Of a stretch of DNA of 64,000 nucleotides, positions 8,646-20,808 are shown in pieces (within the stretch, counting starts at the first letter, position 1; each line of letters opens with the position of its first letter). A program made the translations under genes and the position numbers. Source of the stretch: Hermatobates lingyangjiaoensis (lineage: Eukaryota > Arthropoda > Insecta > Hemiptera > Hermatobatidae). The DNA is taken from assembly GCA_026182355.1 (NCBI GenBank), contig JAPFBL010000224.1, positions 488,501 to 552,500 of the forward strand, read 5' to 3'. The notes under the pieces are model-generated. The model saw only the letters and a program-made list of their open reading frames with translations, was not told the origin of the DNA and did not search any database.

Positions 8646-11629
8646 TTCGTTTTCTACAAGCTAATATGCACAGAAGTAGTGTTGCAAATGCACTCCTCAG
8701 ACAGCTTGTAGTGGAAAAAGATATAGATGTTGTCCTTATCAGTGAACCCTACAGCAATGATTATCCTTTTAACTGGTACTGGGATCTAACAAAAACAGCA
8801 GCCATCTGGGTAGTAAATTGGAGAAAGGTCCATGTCAGACAACATCGCAGTGGTAATGGCTTCGTCTGGATTGAGTGTAACACAAGAATCTTTATCTCCT
8901 CTTACTTCACACCAAACGAGCCTAGGCAAGATTTCCAGTCAAAAATTCAAGCTATGGAAGATGAAATCCGAACTAGAGCAGAGTTCCTAGTTTTAGCAGG
9001 GGACTTTAATGCAAAGGCTGTAGAATGGGGAATGCCGTATACCGACTTCCGAGGAAACTCTATTTTAGAGATGGCCAGTCGCACAGGTCTATCAGTATTA
9101 AATATAGGAAATGTGACAACATTTCGGCGACCAGGATATACGGAAACGATACCAGATGTAACCTTTGCATCTGAAGAATTAATGGCATTTATAAAAGACT
9201 GGAGAGTGCTAGAGGACTATACAGCAAGCGACCATCAATATATCTCATTCGAACTCCATGATCGACGAGGGGTCAGAGAAATTTTAACTCCTTCAATATT
9301 CCCTAGATGGTGTGTGGAGAAGCTAGATTTGAACTGCTTTAGCCTTATTCTTGACTGGGAAGCAAAAAAGATGGGAGTTCTGGAGGGAGAGAGAGAAGAA
9401 GCAGCTGAAGACCTAGCGAGGAGGACTATAGCAGTGATAACAAAAGCATGTAACGCATCAATGTCTCGAAGGAAACAACATTCTGGAAAACCACCTAACT
9501 ATTGGTGGACGCCAGAAATTGCAGAACTCCGACGGCATTGCCATAACCTTCGCCGCAAGGCCCAACGATCAAAAGACAGTACAGTAGTCTTGAGAATGAT
9601 AGAATATAAAGAGGCCAGAAGAGAACTGAGAAGAGCAATTAACAAAAGCAAGGCCCTCTGTTGGAAGAAGCTGACAGAAGACATTGATTCCGACCCCTGG
9701 GGTAGAGGATACAAAATTGTTACTAAAAAGTTGGGATATGGGAAAACAAGTGTTGTTATGCCCGCCAAAGAAATGGAGAAAATAGTATCGGCCCTCTTCC
9801 CTAATCATCCGCCAAGGGAAATGAATGACTGGGAAATAGAAGATAACTTTCAGGCCTTCTCAAATAAGGAATTAGAAGAAGCCGTTCAATCTATGAAGGA
9901 TAAAAAAGCACCAGGCCCTGACGGTATACCCAGCGAAGTTTTAAAGATCGTAGCAAAGCATTCTCCGGAAATGCTACTAAACATGTATAATGCGTTTCTG
10001 CGAGAGGGAGTATTCTACAGCAACTGGAAGACTGGACGACTAGTTTTAATCAGCAAAGGGAAAGGCAACCCAGAGGATCCATCATCCTATCGACCAATTT
10101 GTATGCTGGACACAGCAGGAAAGTTGCTTGAAAAGCTTCTCAGGGGTAGACTGCTGGCGGCAATCAGAGCTGCTGGAGATCTGTCTCCTATGCAGTATGG
10201 ATTTCGTTCAGGAAGATCCACAATCGATGCGATCAGCAAAGTTAAAGAAGCTGTTCACCATGCGGAAGACTTCAATCACCACTCACGCAGGGTCGTACTT
10301 CTGGTTACCCTCGATGTAAGAAACGCGTTTAACTCTGTCAGGTGGTGTGATATGATGAATGCGCTAGGAGGGATCTTTAGGCTGCCTAACTATCTCCTAC
10401 GCATTATAGATGACTACCTAAATGATCGCTCAATCATTTATCAGACAGATGATGGACCTAGGAGAATGAAGATTACGGGTGGGGCCGTACAAGGTTCAAT
10501 TCTAGGCCCTGACCTATGGAACGTCACTTATGACGAGCTGCTGAGACTCAAGTTACCAGAAGAGACTCAGCTCATAGCATACGCCGACGATGTGGCAGCA
10601 ATTATAGCTGCGCGAGACATTGAGCTAGCACAGCTCAAGCTCAATCAGACCATGAGGACTGTCAGCCACTGGATGGAAAATCACGGGCTATCACTGGCTC
10701 TAAACAAGACGGAGGTTGTTCTTTTAACCAAAAAGAGAGGGCCTGTAATATTCCCAGTGATAGTCGGAGGAACAGAAGTAATGACTAAGCCAGCTGGCAA
10801 ATATCTAGGAGTAACTTTAGACACAAAAATGGGATTTCTGCCACAGATAAAGATTGCAACACACAAGGCCTCAGAAAGCGTGCGAGCTTTAAGCAGAGTA
10901 ATGGCAAACGTCGGAGGTCCCAAGGCAACTAAGAGACGTCTCTTAATGTCAGCAGTGCAGTCAGTGCTGTTATACGGAGCAGAGATCTGGGGGAAGGCTG
11001 TAAATAAGAAAGGTCACAGAAAAAGATTGCTTGTAGTACAAAGGAGAGCAGCGTTAAGGGTGTGCTCTGCTTATCGTACGATCTCAGAATCAGCAGTACT
11101 GGTGATAGCTGGCATCATTCCAGTCGACCTACTGGCGAGAGAAAGAGAGGCCATTTACAGAAGAAAGGAAGAAGTTGGTAGAGAAAATGCTCGCTCAGAA
11201 GAGAGGAGACGTACCTTCGACAGATGGCAAGAGGCGTGGGAGAATGACACTAGAGGGCGCTGGACCTTCACACTAATTAGAGACGTCCGATCATGGATTG
11301 AGAGAGGTCATGGAGAGGTGGGTTATTACCTCACGCAATTTCTAAGTGGACATGGTTACTTCCGCGCCTACCTGTGCAAGATAGGGAAGCACCAAACATC
11401 CGAGTGCCTGTATTGTCCAGCGTTAGATGATGTCAACCACACATTTTTTTCTTGTCCCAAATGGAACAGCCAGAGGAGAGACTTGGTACAAAGAATAGGC
11501 ATATTCTCCCCAGAAACGATCATTGAAAAAATGATCCGGAGTTCTGGGGCATGGAATATGGTAGATGGCCTAGTCAGAACAATATTGACGACGAAAAAGC
11601 GATACTTGGAAGAGCTAGAAGGACAATAA
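8642..11629 (+). CDS. Non-LTR retrotransposon ORF2: endonuclease and reverse transcriptase
   Basis: A 995-residue polyprotein for target-primed reverse transcription. Residues 1-215 form an APE-like endonuclease, with GDFNA at about 120-124 and the catalytic SDH near 196-198. Residues of about 410-700 form the reverse transcriptase: KAPGPDGIPSEVLK, ISKGKGNPEDPSSYRPI, QYGFRSGRSTIDAI, LDVRNAFNSV, GAVQGSILGP, catalytic YADD at 647-650, and LGVTLD. A C-terminal C-X2-C-X7-H-X4-C (922, 925, 933, 938) is the zinc motif typical of R1/Jockey elements. The frame is unbroken and all expected catalytic residues are present, so the protein may be active. Translation probably depends on reinitiation after ORF1, since the ATG lies within the ORF1 stop overlap. 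Confidence 0.96.
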   Translation: MIRFLQANMHRSSVANALLRQLVVEKDIDVVLISEPYSNDYPFNWYWDLTKTAAIWVVNWRKVHVRQHRSGNGFVWIECNTRIFISSYFTPNEPRQDFQSKIQAMEDEIRTRAEFLVLAGDFNAKAVEWGMPYTDFRGNSILEMASRTGLSVLNIGNVTTFRRPGYTETIPDVTFASEELMAFIKDWRVLEDYTASDHQYISFELHDRRGVREILTPSIFPRWCVEKLDLNCFSLILDWEAKKMGVLEGEREEAAEDLARRTIAVITKACNASMSRRKQHSGKPPNYWWTPEIAELRRHCHNLRRKAQRSKDSTVVLRMIEYKEARRELRRAINKSKALCWKKLTEDIDSDPWGRGYKIVTKKLGYGKTSVVMPAKEMEKIVSALFPNHPPREMNDWEIEDNFQAFSNKELEEAVQSMKDKKAPGPDGIPSEVLKIVAKHSPEMLLNMYNAFLREGVFYSNWKTGRLVLISKGKGNPEDPSSYRPICMLDTAGKLLEKLLRGRLLAAIRAAGDLSPMQYGFRSGRSTIDAISKVKEAVHHAEDFNHHSRRVVLLVTLDVRNAFNSVRWCDMMNALGGIFRLPNYLLRIIDDYLNDRSIIYQTDDGPRRMKITGGAVQGSILGPDLWNVTYDELLRLKLPEETQLIAYADDVAAIIAARDIELAQLKLNQTMRTVSHWMENHGLSLALNKTEVVLLTKKRGPVIFPVIVGGTEVMTKPAGKYLGVTLDTKMGFLPQIKIATHKASESVRALSRVMANVGGPKATKRRLLMSAVQSVLLYGAEIWGKAVNKKGHRKRLLVVQRRAALRVCSAYRTISESAVLVIAGIIPVDLLAREREAIYRRKEEVGRENARSEERRRTFDRWQEAWENDTRGRWTFTLIRDVRSWIERGHGEVGYYLTQFLSGHGYFRAYLCKIGKHQTSECLYCPALDDVNHTFFSCPKWNSQRRDLVQRIGIFSPETIIEKMIRSSGAWNMVDGLVRTILTTKKRYLEELEGQ

Positions 11630-11791
11630 AGCAAGTATGCCTCACCTAAGGTAAGCTTCGACCAAGCCTGAAGTAATGTGGTAAACAGTTCCAGGCTAGG
11701 TCCTAGGTGAAAAAGGGGGTGTTTTAGTTGGTAGTCTGGTTTATACTGGGAGTCCAGCACTATGTGCGTAAATGCATTTCACCTCCTTACC

Positions 11792-11835
<44 letters not shown>

Positions 11836-12179
11836 ACTACCGTTCACCCATCAGGTAACGGGTAAATTATTTACCTTATTTACCTGAGTAAAGTAAGTCA
11901 CTCAGATAAATTACTTTACATATTATTACGTATCATTATTATTTAATTTTAAAATTTGCTTCTATTATTATTACAATTATAATATGTATAACAATTATCA
12001 TATTGATGAAGAAACATAGAGAACTTACAAATACACTATTTTCTAATTTCTCTATGCTTCTTCATCTACACTAATTTTTATAACGGACACATACATTTTT
12101 GAAGGCTTTTACTTTTACCGCAAAAAAAGTTGGCTTATTTGTTATGTGCCACCCACATAACAAATTATGTGCCATCTAT

Positions 12180-12243
12180 GGTACATTACAGAGCAACTGG
12201 CCGGATATGGCCCGCGGGCCGTAGTTTGACCATGTCTGGCAAA
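12180..12243. mobile_element. hAT-type terminal fragment
   Basis: The GC-palindromic GGCCCGCGGGCC at about 12210 followed by GTAGTTTGACCATGTCTG matches, with decay, the right end of the hAT-type element at 47071-47644. No partner end is visible on the left within several hundred bases, so this is a solo end. At 12004-12065 a separate small inverted repeat (GATGAAGAAACATAGAGAA against its complement) is visible. Confidence 0.5.
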
Positions 12244-13680
12244 GACAGCTATGACTGATTTAACTATAATTATAACAAAATGATTTCAGCCCAATGTAAA
12301 CAAATGATACATATTGATTTCAATTTAAACAACACAAAACATAAGTTGGTGTTAAACGAATTTAATATTATGTTTAATTATAGTAAAGTTGAGTGTAGGC
12401 CCCTCCAGATTTTTTATAAAAGATATAATTTTTTTTTATTTTTTACTTCAAGAGTGGCTTTATATTTTGTTAGCTAATAAGGCTTTTTCAATTCATTTTG
12501 GATATTATTTTGCCTTTTGTATAGTGCGAAGGGATACCCAATCAAATTGACAGTCTCATGGTTTTTGTATTTATAGATTACCAATAGCCTGCCACAGGGA
12601 GAAATGTAACAATAATTAAATTAACAGTTTTTTTCCTTTAAACTACTGAATACGTGTTCTGTTTGTCTGTATTGTAGAGTATCTAAGCTACGTTTACAAC
12701 TTAAAATATAATAAAATCTAATAATAGTTAAAAAGGTTATACAGTAGACATCGTAGTAAGATTGCCTCCTTGTACGAGCAATTCGCTTTACGAGATCCCA
12801 TTCGTGAGAATTTTTGCCTCGTACGACGAGTAAAATCGTAGTTCGAGTGACCGTCTTCCCCACGATTAGATGGTCTCTGTTCTAAGCTTAGTAGATGAAT
12901 AGAACATGATTATTTCTTGTTTAAGTTATATTATTCATATTGCATATACAGTATTGTTTATTTTTTCGAATTGCACCTTTCCTGTGTGATAAATAAACTG
13001 AAACAGCATTTTCGGGGTTGAAACGGATTACTTATTTTCATATTAATTTCAATGCGAAAAATTTCTTCATAATACGAGTAAATTGCAATACGAGCTCGGT
13101 CAGGGAACGAATTAAACTCGTACTGTGAGCCCTACTGTGTACGAATTTGCGGTTATGAATTTAAATTTAAAAACGAAACACTTTTAGCAATTATTTTTAA
13201 TGCGGAAATGTGGCTCAACCATAACTAAAATAGTAGCCAAATAACAAGTGATCTAACCTTTCAGCTTATAGGACAGAACGAAAGGTGAAGGCCTAACATA
13301 CATAGCAGGAATTCAAAGACAATTATCAGTTCTGAACCTCACTAAAGGTATAAAGTGATTCTTTTGTACACATTATTATAATGTACCTTTGTTATGATAC
13401 AAGTTCACCAAAAAAACTATAAAGTCTATAATTTTATAAGGATTTATCGTGTGACTAATTTCATTATGAACAATCGAGCAATCGGATCAGAATCGTATTC
13501 TAATCTGTCAGAATCAACTCAACTTAAAATTCTCACATTTTTATGCAAAACAGACCTTTTCTATTATTAAAAAGTTATACAATTTTTTACTTTTATTCTA
13601 AAATTTTGTATAATAATAATTACTTTATTACTTTATATTATAAAAAAAATGTATTCTAATTACTTTATGATTATTTTCGT
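12244..13680. other. AT-rich spacer, possible mariner-like MITE
   Basis: No gene is recognisable. 12739-13139 may be a non-autonomous DNA element: both ends read TA(T/C)ACAGTAG inward, followed by related sequence with TACGAG and AATTCG words. The inner terminal repeats are too diverged to prove it. The rest holds nothing I can name. Confidence 0.3.
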
Positions 13681-13684
13681 TATC

Positions 13685-13924
13685 CACACCTAGCCCTCGA
13701 TTTATTCACTTGGAAGGTCACATGAGCACGACGTCCTTCGGAGAAGACCTTAAGCCGTCGGTTCCAAGCCTGTACGATGTCAGGTACTCGTTAAAGATCC
13801 CCTACTCTAAATACACTTGAGTTAGGCAAAATGTAGGGCTTCCAATGTAGAATCAGCAGATAATGTGGCTCACCCACTACTAAAATGGGTGCCAAATAAT
13901 AAACCAGCCACAATTTTCGCCCGA
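13685..13924 (+). mobile_element. 5'-truncated tRNA-SINE
   Basis: The tRNA-like head is missing. The copy starts at CCTAGCCCTCGATTTATTCAC and continues through AAGCCGTCGGTTCC, CGATGTCAGGTACTCG and TTGAGTTAGGCAAAATGTAG. The end after 13861 (TGGCTCACCCACTACTAAAA) differs from tails A and B, resembles 4615-4690, and leads straight into the satellite array. Confidence 0.7.
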
Positions 13925-16095
13925 GGACAGCACTGAAAACTGAAAAGCCTTATACGTGTTAGCGTTGGAAAACAAACAACTTCGTTTGTTCCATCAGAGC
14001 CACAATACCCGCCTCTAGAACAGCACTGAAAGCTGAAAGCCTTATACGTGTGAGCGTTGGAAAACAAACAACTTCGTTTGTTCTATCAAAGCCACAATAT
14101 CCGCCCCTAGAACAGCACCAAAAGCTGAAAGCTTTATAAGTGTGGTCATAAGAAAACAAACAACTTCGTTTGTTCCATCAGAGACACAATACCCGCCCCT
14201 AGAACAGCACCAAAAGCTGAAAGCCTTATACGTGTGAGCGTTGGAAAACAAACAACTTCGTTTGTTCTATCAAAGCCACAATATCCGCCTCTAGAACAGC
14301 ACCAAAAGCTGAAAGCCTTATACGTGTGAGCGTTGGAAAACAAACAACTTCGTTTGTTCTATCAAAGCCACAATATCCGCCCCTAGAACAGCACCAAAAG
14401 CTGAAAGCCTTATAAGTGTGGTCATAAGAAAACAAACAACTTCGTTTGTTCCATCAGAGCCACAATACCCGCCCCTAGAACAGCACTGAAAGTTGAAAGC
14501 CTTATACGTGTGAGCGTTGGAAAACAAACAACTTCGTTTGTTCTATCAAAGCCACAATATCCGCCCCTAGAACAGCACCAAAAGCTGAAAGCCTTATAAG
14601 TGTGGCCATAAGAAAACAAACAACTTCGTTTGTTCCATCAGAGCCACAATACCCGCCCTAGAACAGCACTGAAAGTTGAAAGCCTTATACGTGTGAGCGT
14701 TGGAAAACAAACAACTTCGTTTGTTCTATCAAAGCCACAATATCCGCCCCTAGAACAGCACCAAAAGCTGAAAGCCTTATACGTGTGGTCATAAGAAAAC
14801 AAACAACTTCGTTTGTTCCATCAGAGCCACAATACCCGCCCTTAGAACAGCACTGAAAGTTGAAAGCCTTATACGTGTGAGCGTTGAAAAACAAACAACT
14901 TCGTTTGTTCTATCAAAGCCACAATATCCGCCCCTAGAACAGCACCAAAAGCTGAAAGCCTTATACGTGTGAGCGTTGGAAAACAAACAACTTCGTTTGT
15001 TCTATCAAAGCCACAATATCCGCCCCTAGAACAGCACCAAAAGCTGAAAGCCTTATAAGTGTGGTCATAAGAAAACAAACAACTTCGTTTGTTCCATCAG
15101 AGCCACAATACCCGCCCCTAGAACAGCACTGAAAGTTGAAAGCCTTATACGTGTGAGCGTTGGAAAACAAACAACTTCGTTTGTTCTATCAAAGCCACAA
15201 TATCCGCCCCTAGAACAGCACCAAAAGCTGAAAGCCTTATAAGTGTGGCCATAAGAAAACAAACAACTTCGTTTGTTCCATCAGAGCCACAATACCCGCC
15301 CCTAGAACAGCACTGAAAGTTGAAAGCCTTATACGTGTGAGCGTTGGAAAACAAACAACTTCGTTTGTTCTATCAAAGCCACAATATCCGCCCCTAGAAC
15401 AGCACCAAAAGCTGAAAGCCTTATACGTGTGGTCATAAGAAAACAAACAACTTCGTTTGTTCCATCAGAGCCACAATACCCGCCCTTAGAACAGCACTGA
15501 AAGTTGAAAGCCTTATACGTGTGAGCGTTGAAAAACAAACAACTTCGTTTGTTCTATCAAAGCCACAATATCCGCCCCTAGAACAGCACCAAAAGCTGAA
15601 AGCTTTATAAGTGTGGTCATAAGAAAACAAACAACTTCGTTTGTTCTATCAAAGCCACAATATCCGCCCCTAGAACAGCACCAAAAGCTGAAAGCCTTAT
15701 AAGTGTGGTCATAAGAAAACAAACAACTTCGTTTGTTCCATGAGAGCCACAATACCCGCCCCTAGAACAGCACTGAAAGTTGAAAGCCTTATACGTGTGA
15801 GCGTTGGAAAACAAACAACTTCGTTTGTTCTATCAAAGCCACAATATCCGCCCCTAGAACAGCACCAAAAGCTGAAAGCCTTATACGTGTGGTCATAAGA
15901 AAGCAAACAACTTCGTTTGTTCCATGAGAGCCACAATACCCGCCCCTAGAACAGCACTGAAAGTTGAAAGCCTTATACGTGTGAGCGTTGGAAAACAAAC
16001 AACTTCGTTTGTTCCATCAGAGCCACAATATCCGCCCCTAGAACAGCACTAAAAGCGGAAAGCCTTATAAGTGTGGTCATAAGAAAACAAACAAA
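13925..16095. repeat. 92-bp satellite with higher-order structure
   Basis: About 23.5 tandem monomers of 92 bp. Each contains the perfect inverted repeat AACAAAC-AACTTC-GTTTGTT and a CCGCCCCTAGAACAGCAC block. Two monomer types alternate irregularly: V (GTGTGAGCGTTGGA) and W (GTGTGGTCATAAGA). The order V V W V W V W occurs at 14227-14869 and again at 14870-15513, sharing private changes (TGGCCAT at 14603 and 15246; GCGTTGAAAA at 14881 and 15525), so a seven-monomer block of 643-644 bp has duplicated. Short open frames of 65-79 codons recur on the minus strand as a by-product of the repeat. Confidence 0.95.
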
Positions 16096-17048
16096 ACACT
16101 TTATTATTTTTGGGTATACTAACTACATAATTTAATGTTCTATAGCTATCAATGATTGAGTGCAAAAATTAGATCTAAATTCACATAATATGCCATGAAG
16201 TGATTTTAGCATTATGAAGAATTGCCCCAAAAGTTCACCAAAAAACAGTAAGTCCATCATTCCACAAGGATTTATTTTTGCGTCTAATTTTATTATGATC
16301 TAGTGCACACTAATATGATCGTGAATTCTAATCTGTTGGAACATCAGCATGGTGTTCTGATGTATCACATTCAAATTGAAGGTGAAATATTCACATTTTT
16401 ATTCAAACCGACTTTTCCTTTTATTAAAAAGAAATGCAATTTTTTACTTTTATTCTAAAATGTGGGCTATAATCAATACAGAATTTAATATTCTAGAAAT
16501 TGGCGGAAAAAAATGGGATCTAAAAGTACATTTGTGCAATAAAGTGACTTTCCTATTATGCAATATTACCACAAAACTATACCATTTGAGTTATTTTAAT
16601 AATTCAATATCAATTTTATGCAATAAACGTTGTTATCTGTAGCATACCCACGAAGCCATACAAAATAGTGTACGCACACATTCGCATGTATGCACTTTCA
16701 AAGTAAACCTTTTAAAATCATAGCATACAATTATTTTTCCAGACCTCCAATAATCGTCCTTGGACCCCTGGGGTCCACGTGGACCACTTTGGGAACCACT
16801 GGTTCAGAGCAGGGGTGCTCAGACTTTTTCAGTATGCGAGCTACTTATAAAATGACAAAGTCAAAATGACCTACCGACCCATAAAAGCGGATATTATTTT
16901 AAAATGTATTGAAAATTCTTGCCTTGCATTACTGCATGAGCCAATATTGCAGAAAGTCTACCACTATTAAATAAAAAAATCTATTTACTCTATGGAGTGT
17001 CTTTTTTTCTACTGTTCCTTTTATCTATATCTATATACTTTATCTATA

Positions 17049-17106
<58 letters not shown>

Positions 17107-17510
17107 GTCATATGGGTTGCATAGAATATTCCAAAATTTTTGTTCAAAAATAAATAGTTGACTATAATTTCAGTTTTATCTATAATAATTTTAAATTCCA
17201 AAATAAAATAAATTTTATTATTTGTTATAAATAATATTTTATGATTTCTTTATTTTTTAAACAGTATATAAAATGTGATAATTCTCATATATTGATTTTG
17301 AAATTTTTAAAAATTTACATGACCATTTTAGGGACCTTAAATTACCTGTTACGATGGTCATTATTTAATTCTAATTTAAAATCAATATGTGGTCTCAAGG
17401 ATTAGAATTTTGTAGGACCTATTATTAGGGTGAATAATATAAACAGTAGTGAGGACTGAGGTAATGTCATTGTATCTCGTGCTGCTGGCTTCAGAGGTGA
17501 GGCAGTCATA
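16096..17510. other. Receptor upstream region with hAT-like ends and TA repeat
   Basis: AT-rich DNA. 16760-16803 (CCCCTGGGGTCCACGTGGACC, then TTTGGGAACCACTG) and 16810-16875 (CAGGGGTGCTCAGAC onward) look like two different hAT-type termini facing one another a few bases apart. A (TA)n microsatellite fills 17041-17104. The last 50 bp are the 5' leader of the receptor; I cannot identify a promoter. Confidence 0.45.
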
Positions 17511-18244
17511 ATGGGGTATGATCTAATGAAAGCCTTTAAATTTTACAATAATATCGTTGGTATTAATGATGAATCTCAATCAGAAAACAACACTCACAAC
17601 ATTATTAATCTGCTAAAGCAAATCTATATTATATCAAGTATTTCTTATATACTCTTTGCATTTATTTCTTTGATGTTTAACAAAGACACAATTATGCTTA
17701 GTTTGATGTATTTTATTCCAACTTTTGCTTTTTTTGTACAATATTTTCGATTTTTAAAGAAAAAACAAGATATTTTTATGTTTATAAAAACAGTTGAAGA
17801 ATGCTTGGTGGATTTAAATGAAGATGAAATGAAATTTGTTATAAAAGGTGATAAAATAATTAAAAAGTCGGGACAATTATTGACAGCAGGGTTTTATTTC
17901 TGTATAGTTGTGTTGTTGATACCAGACATTATTCATTATTCCACTCAATCTGATGGGAATTCAACTGATACCTATACCTTTTCAATCATGCCTATATCGA
18001 CACCATTTGATTCCTATAACTTCATAATGGTAATGGTTTTTAAAGCCTTTGTGATAATACCTTTGGGGTATGTAGCTGTGCTATCAAAGCTAACAATATC
18101 TAGTTATTCAATTCATATTTCTGCTCAGGCAAAAATAATAAAAAGTAAATTTGAAACTGCTAAAAGAAATGAAGATATATTGAAGAAACATTCCAAGGGA
18201 GATGTAATGAGGGATTGTATTGTACGTCACATTAAAATAATAAG
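17511..18244 (+). CDS. Odorant receptor exon 1 (residues 1-244)
   Basis: Starts at the first ATG of the open frame (MGYDLMKAFKFYNN) and holds the first four membrane segments. The donor is AG|GTATGT, phase 2. Reading through the donor gives only a few more codons before a stop, which supports splicing. Confidence 0.93.
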
Positions 18245-20777
18245 GTATGTACTTAACTAAATCATTTATTGTATATCTCTAATAATGATCAAACCACAAT
18301 ATGAAATGGGGGAAAAAAAAAACAAAACCTTTCAACCGCAACAAGCAGTACTCGTCAGAGTCAAAAACCCAACTCTGACGAGGACTGTTTGTTGTGGTTG
18401 AAGGATCTTGGTCTTGTTTCCCATTTTCATATTGTGGTTTCATATATATAAATATATATATATTGAATGTTTTCCTTATGTCAACCACATATATGTAACA
18501 CTATTTTTCTTTTTTATCGAGGTTTGGACTAGCTAGATCATAAGAAAAACAGTGATATATATATATACACACTTTTCGATGAAAATACGATCCCAAATAG
18601 ACAAATACAGTTCAATATACATAAAGAAACATGGAGAAATTAAAAACACACACTTACAGTCTCTAATTTTTTGTTGAACCGTCTTCAGGAGAGATAAGAG
18701 AGGGAAACCAAACGCACTGGTACAGAGACGGTTGGAGACCAACAATGTTGCCACATACGCGCCCGGTCACAGAGAATAAGGTAGACAAGAATCAATTTAA
18801 GATTAAATTAAAATAGGAATATGAAAAATAATAGTAAACACAAAAACAAATAAAATAATAAAACCTGAGGGATGAACACGATACATAAATAAAAATTAAA
18901 ATGTATGGACTATGCTTTAATAAAAAATAGAGAATAAAACTTAAAATAAATTAAATAAATGAAAAATATATAAGATAAAAATATAAAAACTAGACGCAGA
19001 GACAAGAAACTAATACAATGAACCATTATCTCTTACGATTAAGGCCAGGTGCACTGCGCGCACTGAGCAACCAAATATGGGCTTTTTCGGAGGCTCGGAG
19101 AGTGAGATTTTTGCAGTTAAATTTATTCAAATTTGGTATTTTTTTTGAAATAAATTAAAATTCAGGATGATTACATTTGTGTATATACAATTTAAAAAAA
19201 AAAGTGAACTTACACTGAAAGCAAGAAAAAAATACTAAAATTTTTTCAGAAATATCAATTTTTGATCAATATCAAATTTACTTATAATTTTAAACCATGA
19301 ATTGAAACTTTTTTTAGACATTTTAAACCAATCAATATGAATTTATTTATATTTTTTTTTAAAAAAAGCGTACCTATATTTTGAGAATTCCTTAAGAATA
19401 TTTTGATAATGTCATAACAGGCTGTTCAGAACTATAGTTAATTAGAATATAATAGGCATGTCAACTTTTTTTGTAATAGGAAAATACCAAAGTAATGATA
19501 TATATTCATATAAAACAATTACTTACATTTCTTTGATGTTGTTGATATTCATTTCTGTATTGATATATCACTGAAGATGTCTACAAATATAGACGAAAGG
19601 CTGGCTTAAAGATGTTTGATTGTTTGACGATGGACAAAACCTGGAAAAAAATAAATAATGTTGAATATACTCGTATGTGGTCAGATAAGAAAACATTGAA
19701 TTATATACATATACATTAGTAAAAATTGTTCTTCTTTTAAACATATATTATTTAGTAGTATTCTAAAATTCCCTTCGACTCCTTTTTGCAAAATATATCC
19801 AATTTCCAGAAGTCCTTCCTCGTTTCTTTGTTAAAGCGATGTAACGAATTGGATACGACGATATGTTTCAAGTCAAAAGAACATATTTTTTCCTTGGAAA
19901 TACGATCCGAAACGGACAAATATAGTTCAATGTAGAAAAAGAAACATAGAGAAATCAAAAGCACACACTTACAGTCTCTAACCATCTCTGAACCAGTGCG
20001 CTTGATTTCTCTCTCTTATCTCTCCTCAAGACGGTTGAAACCGAAAATTAGAGACTGTAAGTGTGTTTTTTTGATTTCTCTGTGTTTCTTTTTCTACATT
20101 GTACTATATATAAACATATGTATACATATACGTATATTTATATATAACATATTAAATTATATATATATATATTTTAGTTGACTGTCGTCCCTCCGTCAAT
20201 TCACTTCTTCCTTGCAATTTTAGAAGAGTTAGAATAAGTATCACAATAGCAGAAGAAGAAGAATCAAAAATAACTCTCATATAAGCTCTGAGATCTTTTA
20301 GACTATACATACAATAGTTCAATGTACATAAAGAAATATAGAGAAATTAAAAACACTCACTTACAGTCTCTAATTTTCGGTTGAACCGTCTTCAGGAGAG
20401 ATAAGAGAGGGAACCAAGTACACTGGTACAGAGACTAAGCTCTGAGATCTTTTAGACTATACATACAATAGTTCAATGTACATAAAGAAACATAGAGAAA
20501 TTAAAAACACTCACTTACAATCTCTAATTTTCGGTTGAACCGTCTTCAGGAGAGATAAGAGAGGGAAACCAAGCGCACTCCTACAGAGACGGTTGGAATT
20601 AGAGTTGGAGGTCTCCAACCGTCTCTGTACCAGTGTACTTGGTTCCCTCTCTTATCTCTTCTGAAGTCGGTTCAACCGACAATTAGAGACTGTAAGTGAG
20701 TGTTTTTAATTTCTCTATGTTTATTTATGTACATTGAACTGTATACGTCCATTTCAGATCGTATTTTCATCGAAAAA

Positions 20778-20808
<31 letters not shown>

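Larger units (their letters stand above)
6569..11832 (+). mobile_element. Full-length R1/Jockey-group non-LTR retrotransposon
   Basis: A complete element of about 5.26 kb. The perfect 14-mer ATAACTACCGTTCA stands immediately left (6555-6568) and immediately right (11833-11846) and defines both ends. A 5' leader of 634 bp is followed by two overlapping open reading frames, a 160-bp trailer and a poly-A run of about 40 (11792-11832). An unusual run of about 36 T followed by ATT repeats sits inside the leader at 6870-6950. The ORF1 zinc knuckles, an APE-type endonuclease before the reverse transcriptase and a C-terminal CCHC point to the R1/Jockey group, R1 more likely. No stop or frameshift is visible, so the copy is probably young. 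The flanking site is not rDNA. Confidence 0.93.

Noticed and set aside
13870..15998. Series of 65-79 codon minus-strand frames with a Cys-rich repeat (FWCCSRGGYC)
   Set aside because: They recur every 92 bp and are cut at the same place in each satellite monomer, so they are by-products of the repeat.
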